The notes beneath the pieces are model-generated. The model was not told the DNA's origin. It did no database searches and worked only from the letters and a program-made list of their open reading frames with translations. A stretch of 19,693 bases of DNA from a bacterium (lineage in GTDB: Bacteria; Bacteroidota; Bacteroidia; Bacteroidales; Bacteroidaceae), in assembly GCA_004559785.1 (NCBI GenBank), contig SFXD01000035.1:1-19693 (forward strand), read 5' to 3'. The position numbers were made by a program, and so were the translations under genes. Positions 8,109-15,031 of this stretch are shown one piece after another; the first letter of the stretch is position 1, and each line of letters opens with the position of its first letter.

Positions 8109-9056
8109 ATGGCAAGGATTTACAACAACATTACGGAATTGGTGGGCAACACGCCTTTGGTGGAGTTGCAGAGGCTTGGTGTCGCAAAGAAGGCTGTAGC
8201 GCAGGTGATAGCCAAGGTAGAGTACTTCAACCCGGGCGGAAGTGTCAAGGATCGTATCGCCCTGAATATGATAAAGGATGCAGAGGAACGCGGCATACTC
8301 CGCAAGGGGAGCGTGATAATAGAGCCAACGAGCGGAAATACCGGTGTAGGATTGGCATGGATTAGCAGGGTAAAGGGTTACGAGGCTATCATAGTGATGC
8401 CCGATACCATGAGCAAGGAGAGGCAAAACCTTCTTAGGGCAGCAGGAGCCAAGCTCGTCCTGACCCCCGGCGCACAGGGCATGAAGGGTGCCATTGCAGA
8501 GGCAGAGCGGTTGCGCAGTACCATGCCAAATTCCGTAATACTCGGGCAGTTCACCAACCCTGCCAATCCGGAGATACATAGGCTGACTACCGGAGAGGAA
8601 ATATGGCGAGATACGGACGGAAAGGTGGACATCTTCGTAGCAGGAGTAGGCACTGGCGGTACCGTCACGGGAGTAGGCAGGGCTCTCAAGGCTCATAATC
8701 CCGACATACGCATAGTGGCAGTGGAGCCGGCCAGCAGTCCTGTCCTAAGCGGAGGCCAGCCAGGCCCACACAAGATACAGGGCATAGGTGCGGGATTCGT
8801 TCCACAGACGTATGGCAGCGACGTGGTAGACGAAATCATCAAGGTAGAGAATGACGAAGCCCTGTTGACGGGTCGTGAGCTATCCCTCTACGAAGGGTTG
8901 ATAGTAGGCATCAGTTCGGGTGCATCAGTAAGTGCTGCCCTGCAGCTTGCCACACGTCCGGAGAATGCAGGAAAGAGGATAGTGGCGTTGCTGCCCGATA
9001 CGGGCGAACGCTATCTTAGCACCCAACTGTACGATTACGAGAACTACCCCTTGTAG
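8109..9056 (+). CDS. cysK: cysteine synthase A (O-acetylserine sulfhydrylase)
   Basis: This 315-residue PLP enzyme makes L-cysteine from O-acetylserine and sulfide in the cytoplasm. The PLP lysine is Lys47 in NPGGSVKDR. The substrate loop TSGNTG (74-79), the phosphate-binding GTGGTVTG segment and the late SSGAS motif are all present, and the length is standard for CysK. The opening MARIYNNITELVGNTPLVEL is typical and fixes the start. A purine-rich AAAGGGAAAG lies just upstream of the ATG and could act as a ribosome-binding site, unusual among genes here. The gene has its own promoter, so it need not be cotranscribed with dacB. No cysE is adjacent. It converges on the FAD oxidoreductase gene with 7 nt between stops. 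Confidence 0.96.
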   Translation: MARIYNNITELVGNTPLVELQRLGVAKKAVAQVIAKVEYFNPGGSVKDRIALNMIKDAEERGILRKGSVIIEPTSGNTGVGLAWISRVKGYEAIIVMPDTMSKERQNLLRAAGAKLVLTPGAQGMKGAIAEAERLRSTMPNSVILGQFTNPANPEIHRLTTGEEIWRDTDGKVDIFVAGVGTGGTVTGVGRALKAHNPDIRIVAVEPASSPVLSGGQPGPHKIQGIGAGFVPQTYGSDVVDEIIKVENDEALLTGRELSLYEGLIVGISSGASVSAALQLATRPENAGKRIVALLPDTGERYLSTQLYDYENYPL

Positions 9057-9063
9057 GATGTGC

Positions 9064-12000
9064 CTATCGTATGTTCTTCCTGTTGCCTTTGATGTATACC
9101 GAGCCTTGATGAGGCTGTAGCAGGCTTCTGCCAAGCATGTCGTACAGGAGTGGGGAATCTTCCCTGCTCCTGTATGCTGATATGGGGTCTACGGCATCCG
9201 GCTTCTCTCCGTGCTGGACGGTATATGCTGAGAAGGCCGGACACTGGTCGGTAGCATTGAACGTGCCTACCAAGTCCTCTGTTTCCCCGACTACGGTTTC
9301 TGCCTGTGCGGTTTCTACCTTTACACCTTCCAGTACTATTGGCGATGGCAGTACGTCCGTGGGAAGGATGCGGCACGGAACTCCGGCCTTTATATTGTCG
9401 CTTCCCTCTATGGTGGTGCCTGCACCAAATATGGCTTGTACATCCTCGTAGTTCAGGGAGAAGGGTAGGCAAAGAGTCTGCCACTCTCCATTGGCGAACG
9501 ACTTGTGAAGCACAATCCTGTTGGAGTACTTCCGGGGCTTTACATTGTTGTCTGCACTATGCTCGTCGTACTCCACCGGTAGGTCGCCGACCTTGCACAC
9601 CCTGACCTGGTCAAGGTAGAACTTGCCGTGCCCTGCTCCTGGCACGTTGTTGGACTCCTGTCCATATCCGCTCTTCACTCCTACCTCAAGGCTCTCGCCC
9701 TCCTGTACCGCTACGTCCAGCGACATTTCGTTGACACGACCGGTGGAAGTGCAAATCGACAGGTTGGCAAAGGATGCATCCTCCGACTCGTCGAGCACTT
9801 CTGCAGGGTATTTTGCCTTGGTGCCGTAGTATTGTGCAACGCACTTGTCGCCAGCCTTGGCATATAGCCTTGCTGTGCCCAGTTTCGACGGTGACTGCCA
9901 CATGCGTGCGCTGACCTCGTACACACCTGGGGTAAGGTTCTCGGGAGCTATTGTCTGGAACAGACGGAAATCATTGGGAATGACACCTGACGCGGAAGAA
10001 ACGTAGCCAGCCCATTTCCATTCGAGGTTAGACCCATTGCTGACACCTCCGTAGTCGTCCGTCCATCCGGGATAGCACTGCCATCCGAGTATAGGCCCAT
10101 TGGATGCCTCGTTGCGTACTTCCTTGGCATTCCAGTCGTAGGTATTTCCGGAAGGGTCTTTCTCGAAGTCATAGTTTGTAAGGTGTGAGTTGCTGAACTC
10201 GTCCCTGGTGGATTGCCTTTCAGCTACCTTGCACACATGGAAGTCGTCTACGATGAAATATCCGGCCCCAGCCTTGTCGGCACCCTGGTTTGCACTGTTG
10301 GTGCGAATGCCGAGCAGGAGGTCGTCTCCGTCCTTCAGGTTGATGTATACCTCCATTCTCTGCATGTGCTGTGTGGTGGAACTGTTGAACCCGCCTGCAT
10401 GCCCTGCAAAGTTAGTGCGATAGTCGGTATAGTTTACGTTGTCATATCCCGAGAAACCGTTGCGATAGTAAGGCTCCGTCGTCCAATAGCAGACATTGCA
10501 GTTCGTGCCGTCACCCTTGGAGGCAAATAGGCAGCTTGTGCCATAATAGTCCTTTTCCACCCACATGCGGCATGACACCTTGTATGTGCCTTCCCCAAGC
10601 TTGTCCGATGCCACCCTCTGGCACAGGTGCAGCGGTTCGGCGATGGTCTTGCCCGATGCAGGCTTGCATACGTATGCCTTGGAACCGTCCTTGCCCGTTG
10701 CTGTGGTGGTCAGGCTGCGCTGCAATGTGTTCCCGGATGGTATCTCCGTCCATCCGTATGGTGGCTGCGAAGTATTGGACAAAGCCTTTTCGAAGGAGGG
10801 GTTGACGAGTATCCTGTCCGTAATGTCTACGGAAACTGACATGGGATTGCTGCCGGCAGGTTCGTAGTTGTCTACCTCCATACCTTGCTCCAGTTGGCTG
10901 ATGCATCTGGAGGGGTCTACTTCCTGCACGCATCCCTGATGTTCGTCAATGGCCTGTACCGCAGCCAAGGCAGTGGTCTGTCCAAGTACCATGTAGACTG
11001 GCTCCATGCGTATGGAACCGTACGCTATGTGCGAAGCTGACAGGCATACGGGAACCATTACGTTGCGCGCCTCGCTCTTTTTTGGCGTAATGGCACGGTA
11101 GGAAATGCCGTAGGGACCCTTGGTAAGATGACGTTGCACGTCGCCTTCATTCTTTACCATGCCGTTCACCACGTACCTTCCGCAGTTGTGCGAATCCATG
11201 GTGTAGGCACCCCATGCGATGGGGTCGTCTACCTCCTTGTTCTTCAGGCAGTAGTCTTCTGTCATCACCATGCGCCCTATCATTCTCCTTGCCTCGCGTA
11301 CGTACAGCTGTGGAGTGAAGTTCTCGTTGTCCTCATATTCGTCGAGAGGGTAGCCCCACTTGAGGAATTCTGCCTGTATGTTGGACGGAACCCTCTTGTC
11401 CGTCCACAGTATGTAGAGCAATCCCTTGGTATAGTCCTCATGCAGCTTGGCGATGGAGTCGCGTTGCTCGTATGTGGCTTCGGGGTAATCCCAACTGTAG
11501 CCTATCATGTCGGTGGAGAACCCTCCCTGGTTGTTGTTGTCGGTCTTCATGGCATTCCAGGAGTTGGGTCCGGACGAGTCCTTCATGTACGTCCATTTCA
11601 GGCAGTCGCCGTATCCGCTCCACCCCTTCTTCTCCATCCATCTGAAGAGCAGTTCGTAGCGGCTTGGATCGTAGTTGTCGGGCACCTTTGCCGTGATGGG
11701 TCGGAATGGCGTGTTCTTCGTCAGTGTCAGACGGTAGTTGTATGCCTGTATGTGGTTGTCTCCTTCGCCCTTGTTACCCATGGGCTCGGGCATGATGCCC
11801 CAGAGAAGGCCGCTGCTGGGGTCTCCTGGTATCACGTATGGGTCCACGCCGTCGCAGAACTGATGCTTGTTCAGGCATTGTACGCCATTCTCCGGCTCTC
11901 CGTACTGGGAGGCAGGCTCCCTGCCTACGGTATAGGATATGCCAGCCCGTGCCATGAGGTCGCCTTCGTAACTGCAGTCAATGAAAATCTTCGCCCTCAC

Positions 12001-12525
12001 GGTTCGCCTTGGCGTAACCTGTGGTGCCTTGGCATCCTCCAGTTGGATGGTGCTTACGGAGTTTCCGTCCTTTTCGGCCTGCACTATGCGCCATTCGTAC
12101 CAGATGTCCCTGTCATCGCGGATGTCCGCTTCGGCAAGGAACCCCTTGAATGTAGCCAAGGCAACCTTAGGCTCGAAGTAGAACGTGGGCGAGGACATTC
12201 CGTAGTGATGGCCTATGCGCCTGTAGAACTCTCTTGCGAATCCCTTTATGATACGGCGATGGCTGGTGCTGTCGCCTATGTCCGTCCATCCCAGTCCTCC
12301 AGCCGTCATGCCACCAAGCCTCTTGGATGGCGAGATTAGCAGTACGCTCTTACCCTTCAGCTTGGCTGTATATGCCGCCATTATGCCGGCGGGTGTGCTG
12401 CCATATACGCATATGTCTACTTCTGGGTTGGGTGATGTTTCTTCCTGTGCCATGGCGGTACTGCTGGATTGGGGCATCAGGAATGATAATGCGAGTGTTA
12501 GGATGATGTGGGCGGTCTTACTCAT
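9064..12525 (-). CDS. exported multidomain FAD-dependent oxidoreductase (FAD_oxidored/'xanthan lyase'-like)
   Basis: This 1153-residue exported protein starts with the signal peptide MSKTAHIILTLALSF...AMA|QEE. An N-terminal FAD domain follows: VDICVYGSTPAG with the dinucleotide glycines (42-47) and GGMTAGGLGW (71-80), typical of the FAD_oxidored family (PF12831) abundant in Bacteroidetes and often labelled xanthan lyase without proof. The FAD part runs to about 560. Two related modules follow, about 560-768 and 770-978. Each holds a YxVSxRMW strand and ends in an F-x-[VL]-D-x-[FV]-x-VCKV strand, as in carbohydrate-binding jelly rolls. The last 170 residues contain W-x-TLCLPFSL and a terminal YDMLGR...GNRKNIR resembling type IX-like C-terminal signals. 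An upstream ATG at 12579 sits inside the -7 box, so 12525 was chosen. Substrate unknown; action on extracellular carbohydrate is an inference. Confidence 0.85.
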   Translation of the reverse strand: MSKTAHIILTLALSFLMPQSSSTAMAQEETSPNPEVDICVYGSTPAGIMAAYTAKLKGKSVLLISPSKRLGGMTAGGLGWTDIGDSTSHRRIIKGFAREFYRRIGHHYGMSSPTFYFEPKVALATFKGFLAEADIRDDRDIWYEWRIVQAEKDGNSVSTIQLEDAKAPQVTPRRTVRAKIFIDCSYEGDLMARAGISYTVGREPASQYGEPENGVQCLNKHQFCDGVDPYVIPGDPSSGLLWGIMPEPMGNKGEGDNHIQAYNYRLTLTKNTPFRPITAKVPDNYDPSRYELLFRWMEKKGWSGYGDCLKWTYMKDSSGPNSWNAMKTDNNNQGGFSTDMIGYSWDYPEATYEQRDSIAKLHEDYTKGLLYILWTDKRVPSNIQAEFLKWGYPLDEYEDNENFTPQLYVREARRMIGRMVMTEDYCLKNKEVDDPIAWGAYTMDSHNCGRYVVNGMVKNEGDVQRHLTKGPYGISYRAITPKKSEARNVMVPVCLSASHIAYGSIRMEPVYMVLGQTTALAAVQAIDEHQGCVQEVDPSRCISQLEQGMEVDNYEPAGSNPMSVSVDITDRILVNPSFEKALSNTSQPPYGWTEIPSGNTLQRSLTTTATGKDGSKAYVCKPASGKTIAEPLHLCQRVASDKLGEGTYKVSCRMWVEKDYYGTSCLFASKGDGTNCNVCYWTTEPYYRNGFSGYDNVNYTDYRTNFAGHAGGFNSSTTQHMQRMEVYINLKDGDDLLLGIRTNSANQGADKAGAGYFIVDDFHVCKVAERQSTRDEFSNSHLTNYDFEKDPSGNTYDWNAKEVRNEASNGPILGWQCYPGWTDDYGGVSNGSNLEWKWAGYVSSASGVIPNDFRLFQTIAPENLTPGVYEVSARMWQSPSKLGTARLYAKAGDKCVAQYYGTKAKYPAEVLDESEDASFANLSICTSTGRVNEMSLDVAVQEGESLEVGVKSGYGQESNNVPGAGHGKFYLDQVRVCKVGDLPVEYDEHSADNNVKPRKYSNRIVLHKSFANGEWQTLCLPFSLNYEDVQAIFGAGTTIEGSDNIKAGVPCRILPTDVLPSPIVLEGVKVETAQAETVVGETEDLVGTFNATDQCPAFSAYTVQHGEKPDAVDPISAYRSREDSPLLYDMLGRSLLQPHQGSVYIKGNRKNIR

Positions 12526-12557
12526 AATGTGTATGATTTTAATCGTTTTTGGCAATA

Positions 12558-12567
12558 AGTATATACT
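12558..12567. promoter_or_regulatory. 10-bp palindrome at the FAD-gene transcription start
   Basis: AGTATATACT is a perfect palindrome. It lies 10 nt downstream of the -7 box, at about +3 to +12 of the predicted transcript. The position suits a repressor operator, but an AT-rich 10-mer could arise by chance. Confidence 0.25.
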
Positions 12568-12576
12568 ATTTTGCGC

Positions 12577-12608
12577 CAAAATTACAAATTATGAGTGAAA
12601 CCGCCAAA
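12577..12608 (-). promoter_or_regulatory. promoter of the FAD oxidoreductase gene
   Basis: On the minus strand, -33 TTTG (12608-12605) and -7 TAATTTTG (12584-12577) are separated by exactly 20 nt. The transcript should start near 12570, leaving a leader of about 45 nt before the ATG at 12525. Confidence 0.75.
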
Positions 12609-12614
12609 CTTTCA

Positions 12615-12662
12615 ATGCCAAAATACTATGTTAAAGTGTATAAAATGATGTATTTTGGGCAT
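12615..12662. terminator. stem-loop between ispG and the FAD gene (terminator or operator)
   Basis: CCAAAATAC (12618-12626) pairs perfectly with GTATTTTGG (12650-12658). The stem extends by three more pairs (ATG 12615-12617 with CAT 12660-12662) across one bulged G. The loop is 23 nt. It follows the ispG stop by about 20 nt and could end or protect the rpoN-PAP2-purE-ispG transcript. There is no U-tract after it, so it is not a textbook intrinsic terminator. It also ends only 6 nt before the -33 box of the FAD gene, so it may instead be a regulator site. Confidence 0.4.
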
Positions 12663-12682
12663 GGAAGTGTCAATATGGAGGA

Positions 12683-13852
12683 TTATTCTCCATCACCGTC
12701 TATTAGCAGGAGCAACCTTTCCACGGCCTCGTCCTCGGGTATGTTCTTCTCTACGCAAGCCTTGCCTCGGTAAAGCGACACCTTGCCCCTTGCTGCGCCC
12801 ACATAGCCGTAGTCGGCATCTGCCATTTCCCCCGGCCCGTTGACTATGCATCCCATGATGGCTATTTTCAGGGTGTTGTACCTGGGGTTGGTCTTGGCTC
12901 TTTCCCCTACGGCAGCCTTTATCCTGCGTATGGTGTCCTGCAGGTCGTAGAGTGTTCGCCCACAGCCTGGGCAACTAATGAACTCGGGCTTGCACATCTG
13001 CACCCTGGCAGCCTGTAGTATGGCACGTGCCACAGGAATCTCGCATTCGGGTTCCTCGGACAGCGATACGCGTATAGTGTCACCTATCCCGTCTACCAGC
13101 AGCGAGCCTATGCCCACGGCACTCTTCAACCTTCCGTCCTCGCCCTCGCCAGCCTCCGTGACTCCCAGGTGTAGGGGATAGTCCATTCCTTCCTTTTCCA
13201 TCTCCTGGCACAGCAACCGCACGCTCTGTACCATTACCACGGTGTTGCTTGCCTTGATGCTGACCACCACGTCGGGGAACTTCTCGCGTTCGCAGATGCG
13301 CAGGAACTCCATGCAGCTTTCCACTATGCCCTCCGGGGTGTCGCCGTATCGGCTCATGATACGGTCCGACAGCGAACCGTGGTTTACGCCAATGCGTATG
13401 GCCGTTCCATGCCGGCGGCAGATGCCCATCAGGTGGCAGAATCGCTCGTCCAGGCGTTTCAGCTCGTGTGCGTATTCTTCGTCCGTATATTCCAGGTGCT
13501 TGAACTGGCGGGCTGGATCCACATAGTTGCCTGGGTTGATGCGTACCTTCTCCACTATAGTGGCAGCCACGTCGGCTACCGCTGGGTTGAAGTGCACGTC
13601 GGCACACAGAGGAATGTCGCCATAGCCGCGCTGAGAGAGTCCCTCCTTGATGTTTCTCAGGTTTTCTGCCTCACGTGTTCCCTGGGTCGTGAGGCGTACA
13701 AGGTCGGCACCTGCATCGATGATGCGCATGCACTGGTCAATGCAACCTTGGGTGTCCATCGTGCTGCATGTGGTCATGCTTTGCACGGCGACGGGATGAT
13801 TGCCTCCAATGTATAGCTTGCCTATCCTAACCTCATGTGATTTGCGTCTCAT
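12683..13852 (-). CDS. ispG: 4-hydroxy-3-methylbut-2-enyl diphosphate synthase (IspG/GcpE), compact form
   Basis: IspG converts MEcPP to HMBPP in the MEP isoprenoid pathway, using a [4Fe-4S] cluster. The N-terminal TIM-barrel sequence is clearly of the plant/Chlamydia/Bacteroidetes type: YTDEEYAHEL, RIGVNHGSLSDRIMSRYGD and HLGVTEAGEGEDGR. The C-terminal cluster domain has Cys294 and Cys297 (SCPGCGRTLYDLQ), Cys335 (MGCIVNGPGE) and Glu342. Members of this type known to me carry an extra A* domain of 200 or more residues between these parts and total about 600 or more residues. Here the barrel's SLSEEPECEIP runs into KPEFISCPGC within about 20 residues (271-290), giving 389 in all. The reading frame is intact. 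The start codon overlaps the purE stop by one base (TGATG), so the two are coupled. Confidence 0.95.
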   Translation of the reverse strand: MRRKSHEVRIGKLYIGGNHPVAVQSMTTCSTMDTQGCIDQCMRIIDAGADLVRLTTQGTREAENLRNIKEGLSQRGYGDIPLCADVHFNPAVADVAATIVEKVRINPGNYVDPARQFKHLEYTDEEYAHELKRLDERFCHLMGICRRHGTAIRIGVNHGSLSDRIMSRYGDTPEGIVESCMEFLRICEREKFPDVVVSIKASNTVVMVQSVRLLCQEMEKEGMDYPLHLGVTEAGEGEDGRLKSAVGIGSLLVDGIGDTIRVSLSEEPECEIPVARAILQAARVQMCKPEFISCPGCGRTLYDLQDTIRRIKAAVGERAKTNPRYNTLKIAIMGCIVNGPGEMADADYGYVGAARGKVSLYRGKACVEKNIPEDEAVERLLLLIDGDGE

Positions 13853-14358
13853 CAGTTTACCTTGTTTTTGTACCTAACCTGCTTCAGGTCTTCGTTGGCT
13901 TTTACAATCTTATGCTTCAGCCCCTCCTTGTAGGCCTTGAGCCTGCTGGCGAGGTTGTCATCGGACAGGGCAAGCATTTCGGCTGCCAGTATGGCTGCAT
14001 TCAGGGCTCCGTTTACTCCCATGGTGGCAACTGGTATGCCTGGAGGCATCTGCACGATGGACAGCATGGCATCCAGTCCGTCGAGCATGCCCTTGATGGG
14101 TACTCCAATCACAGGCAGGGTAGTACCTGCCGCTATCACTCCGGGCAGGGCCGCAGCCATGCCTGCTCCCGCTATGATGATGCGCACTCCACGCTCTGCT
14201 GCACCTGCGGCAAACTCTTCCACCTCCCTTGGGGTGCGGTGCGCACTCAGGGCGTTCATCTCGAATGGGATGTCCATTTCGTCGAGGAAGGCAGCAGCCT
14301 TCTCCATTACGGGCAGGTCGCTCGTGCTGCCCATGATGATGCTGACAATTGCTTTCAT
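13852..14358 (-). CDS. purE: N5-carboxyaminoimidazole ribonucleotide mutase (PurE class I)
   Basis: This 168-residue cytoplasmic enzyme moves the carboxyl group from N5-CAIR to C4 in de novo purine synthesis. The class I signatures are visible: MGSTSD phosphate loop (9-14), SAHRTP with the catalytic His40 (38-43), AGMAAALPG (65-73), GLDAMLSIVQMPPGIPVATMG (split over 94-113) and NAAILAAEM. The length and the AHRTP/LPG pattern favour the mutase over the class II carboxylase; PurK is not in the window. The start follows an extended purine-rich leader and the stop overlaps the ispG start. It is the third gene of the rpoN-led run. Confidence 0.96.
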   Translation of the reverse strand: MKAIVSIIMGSTSDLPVMEKAAAFLDEMDIPFEMNALSAHRTPREVEEFAAGAAERGVRIIIAGAGMAAALPGVIAAGTTLPVIGVPIKGMLDGLDAMLSIVQMPPGIPVATMGVNGALNAAILAAEMLALSDDNLASRLKAYKEGLKHKIVKANEDLKQVRYKNKVN

Positions 14359-14407
14359 TATTATTCTTCTTATTCTTATTATTATTCTTCTTCTTCTTCC
14401 TTTTTCC
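14359..14407 (-). repeat. purine triplet tract in the purE leader
   Basis: Read on the minus strand this is a run of AAG, GAA and AAT/TAA triplets, nearly free of C and G-poor, ending directly at the purE ATG. A GGAAAAAGGAAG segment lies about 40 nt before the ATG. It may act as an A-rich unstructured ribosome-loading site, which suits Bacteroidetes. As an impure microsatellite it could vary in length by slippage. Confidence 0.5.
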
Positions 14408-14422
14408 TAATCGTAACTTGGT

Positions 14423-15031
14423 TCAGAGCAGTACTCCGACGATGCCGCAAGCTACACCTGCCAAAGTGCCGCCCAGCACTTGCCACAGGGTATGCTGTCG
14501 CAGCACCATCCTGCTCGTCATTACCAACCCTGAGAGCAGTATGGCTCCGCACAGCCACCAAATGGGATTGAACCCGAACAGCATGGAGTATGCAAGCAGG
14601 GCACCTATCACGCCGCCCGTACCCGCTGAGTGCATGCTTATCTTGTACCACACGTTGACTACCACGCACACCAACTGTATGAGTAGGGAGACTATAATTA
14701 CTGCCATCATGAACCGAGGCAGGTGTAGTGCCGACATCACGTACATGCAGCTGCCGTAGCATAGCAGGTATATGGAGTATGGCACGGCTCTCTTCCCCTG
14801 ATGCCGCAACTCGTGTGGATGCCATCCCTGCATCTTCCTGTACATCAATACCCCCAGCGACGGCATTGCCACCGTGAAGACGTATACCATCCCCAGCACC
14901 CAGAGCCTGAATGTCAGCGGCAACAGGTTGAGGTACGTCATCGTGAACAGTATGAACATTCCTACCATAGGGTAGTATACTGGCCTGAACAGCGTAGACA
15001 GTAACCTCGAAATGACGACAATGCTTCTCAT
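14423..15031 (-). CDS. PAP2-like integral membrane phosphatase family protein
   Basis: This 202-residue membrane protein has about six hydrophobic helices (around 18-40, 44-64, 84-104, 108-128, 138-172 and 184-202). It resembles PAP2/lipid-phosphatase proteins: S173-R174-x5-H180 matches motif three (SR-x5-H-x3-D). The final Asp is replaced by Gln184, and motif two reads SMHSAGTG (133-138) instead of PSGH, with His before the Ser. Motif one (K-x6-RP) is not clear; the nearest is KRAVP at 80-84. My recollection is that related Bacteroidetes proteins share these changes, so they are probably lineage traits. Catalysis on undecaprenyl or lipid phosphates is therefore uncertain. It overlaps the rpoN stop by 4 nt (ATGA), is 64 nt from purE, and is likely cotranscribed with both. 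Confidence 0.75.
   Translation of the reverse strand: MRSIVVISRLLSTLFRPVYYPMVGMFILFTMTYLNLLPLTFRLWVLGMVYVFTVAMPSLGVLMYRKMQGWHPHELRHQGKRAVPYSIYLLCYGSCMYVMSALHLPRFMMAVIIVSLLIQLVCVVVNVWYKISMHSAGTGGVIGALLAYSMLFGFNPIWWLCGAILLSGLVMTSRMVLRQHTLWQVLGGTLAGVACGIVGVLL

Noticed and set aside
11128..12339. 403-codon plus-strand open frame opposite the FAD oxidoreductase
   Set aside because: The composition is typical of antisense reading (Val, His and Leu runs), with no domain and no promoter; the minus strand encodes a clear signal peptide and FAD motif.
12526..12579. Longer start for the FAD oxidoreductase
   Set aside because: The ATG at 12579 lies in the -7 box, and the signal peptide begins at the inner ATG (12525).
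14349..14759. Plus-strand open frame starting in a Leu/Phe run opposite PAP2
   Set aside because: The start is the complement of the purine triplet tract and the rest mirrors the PAP2-like gene.
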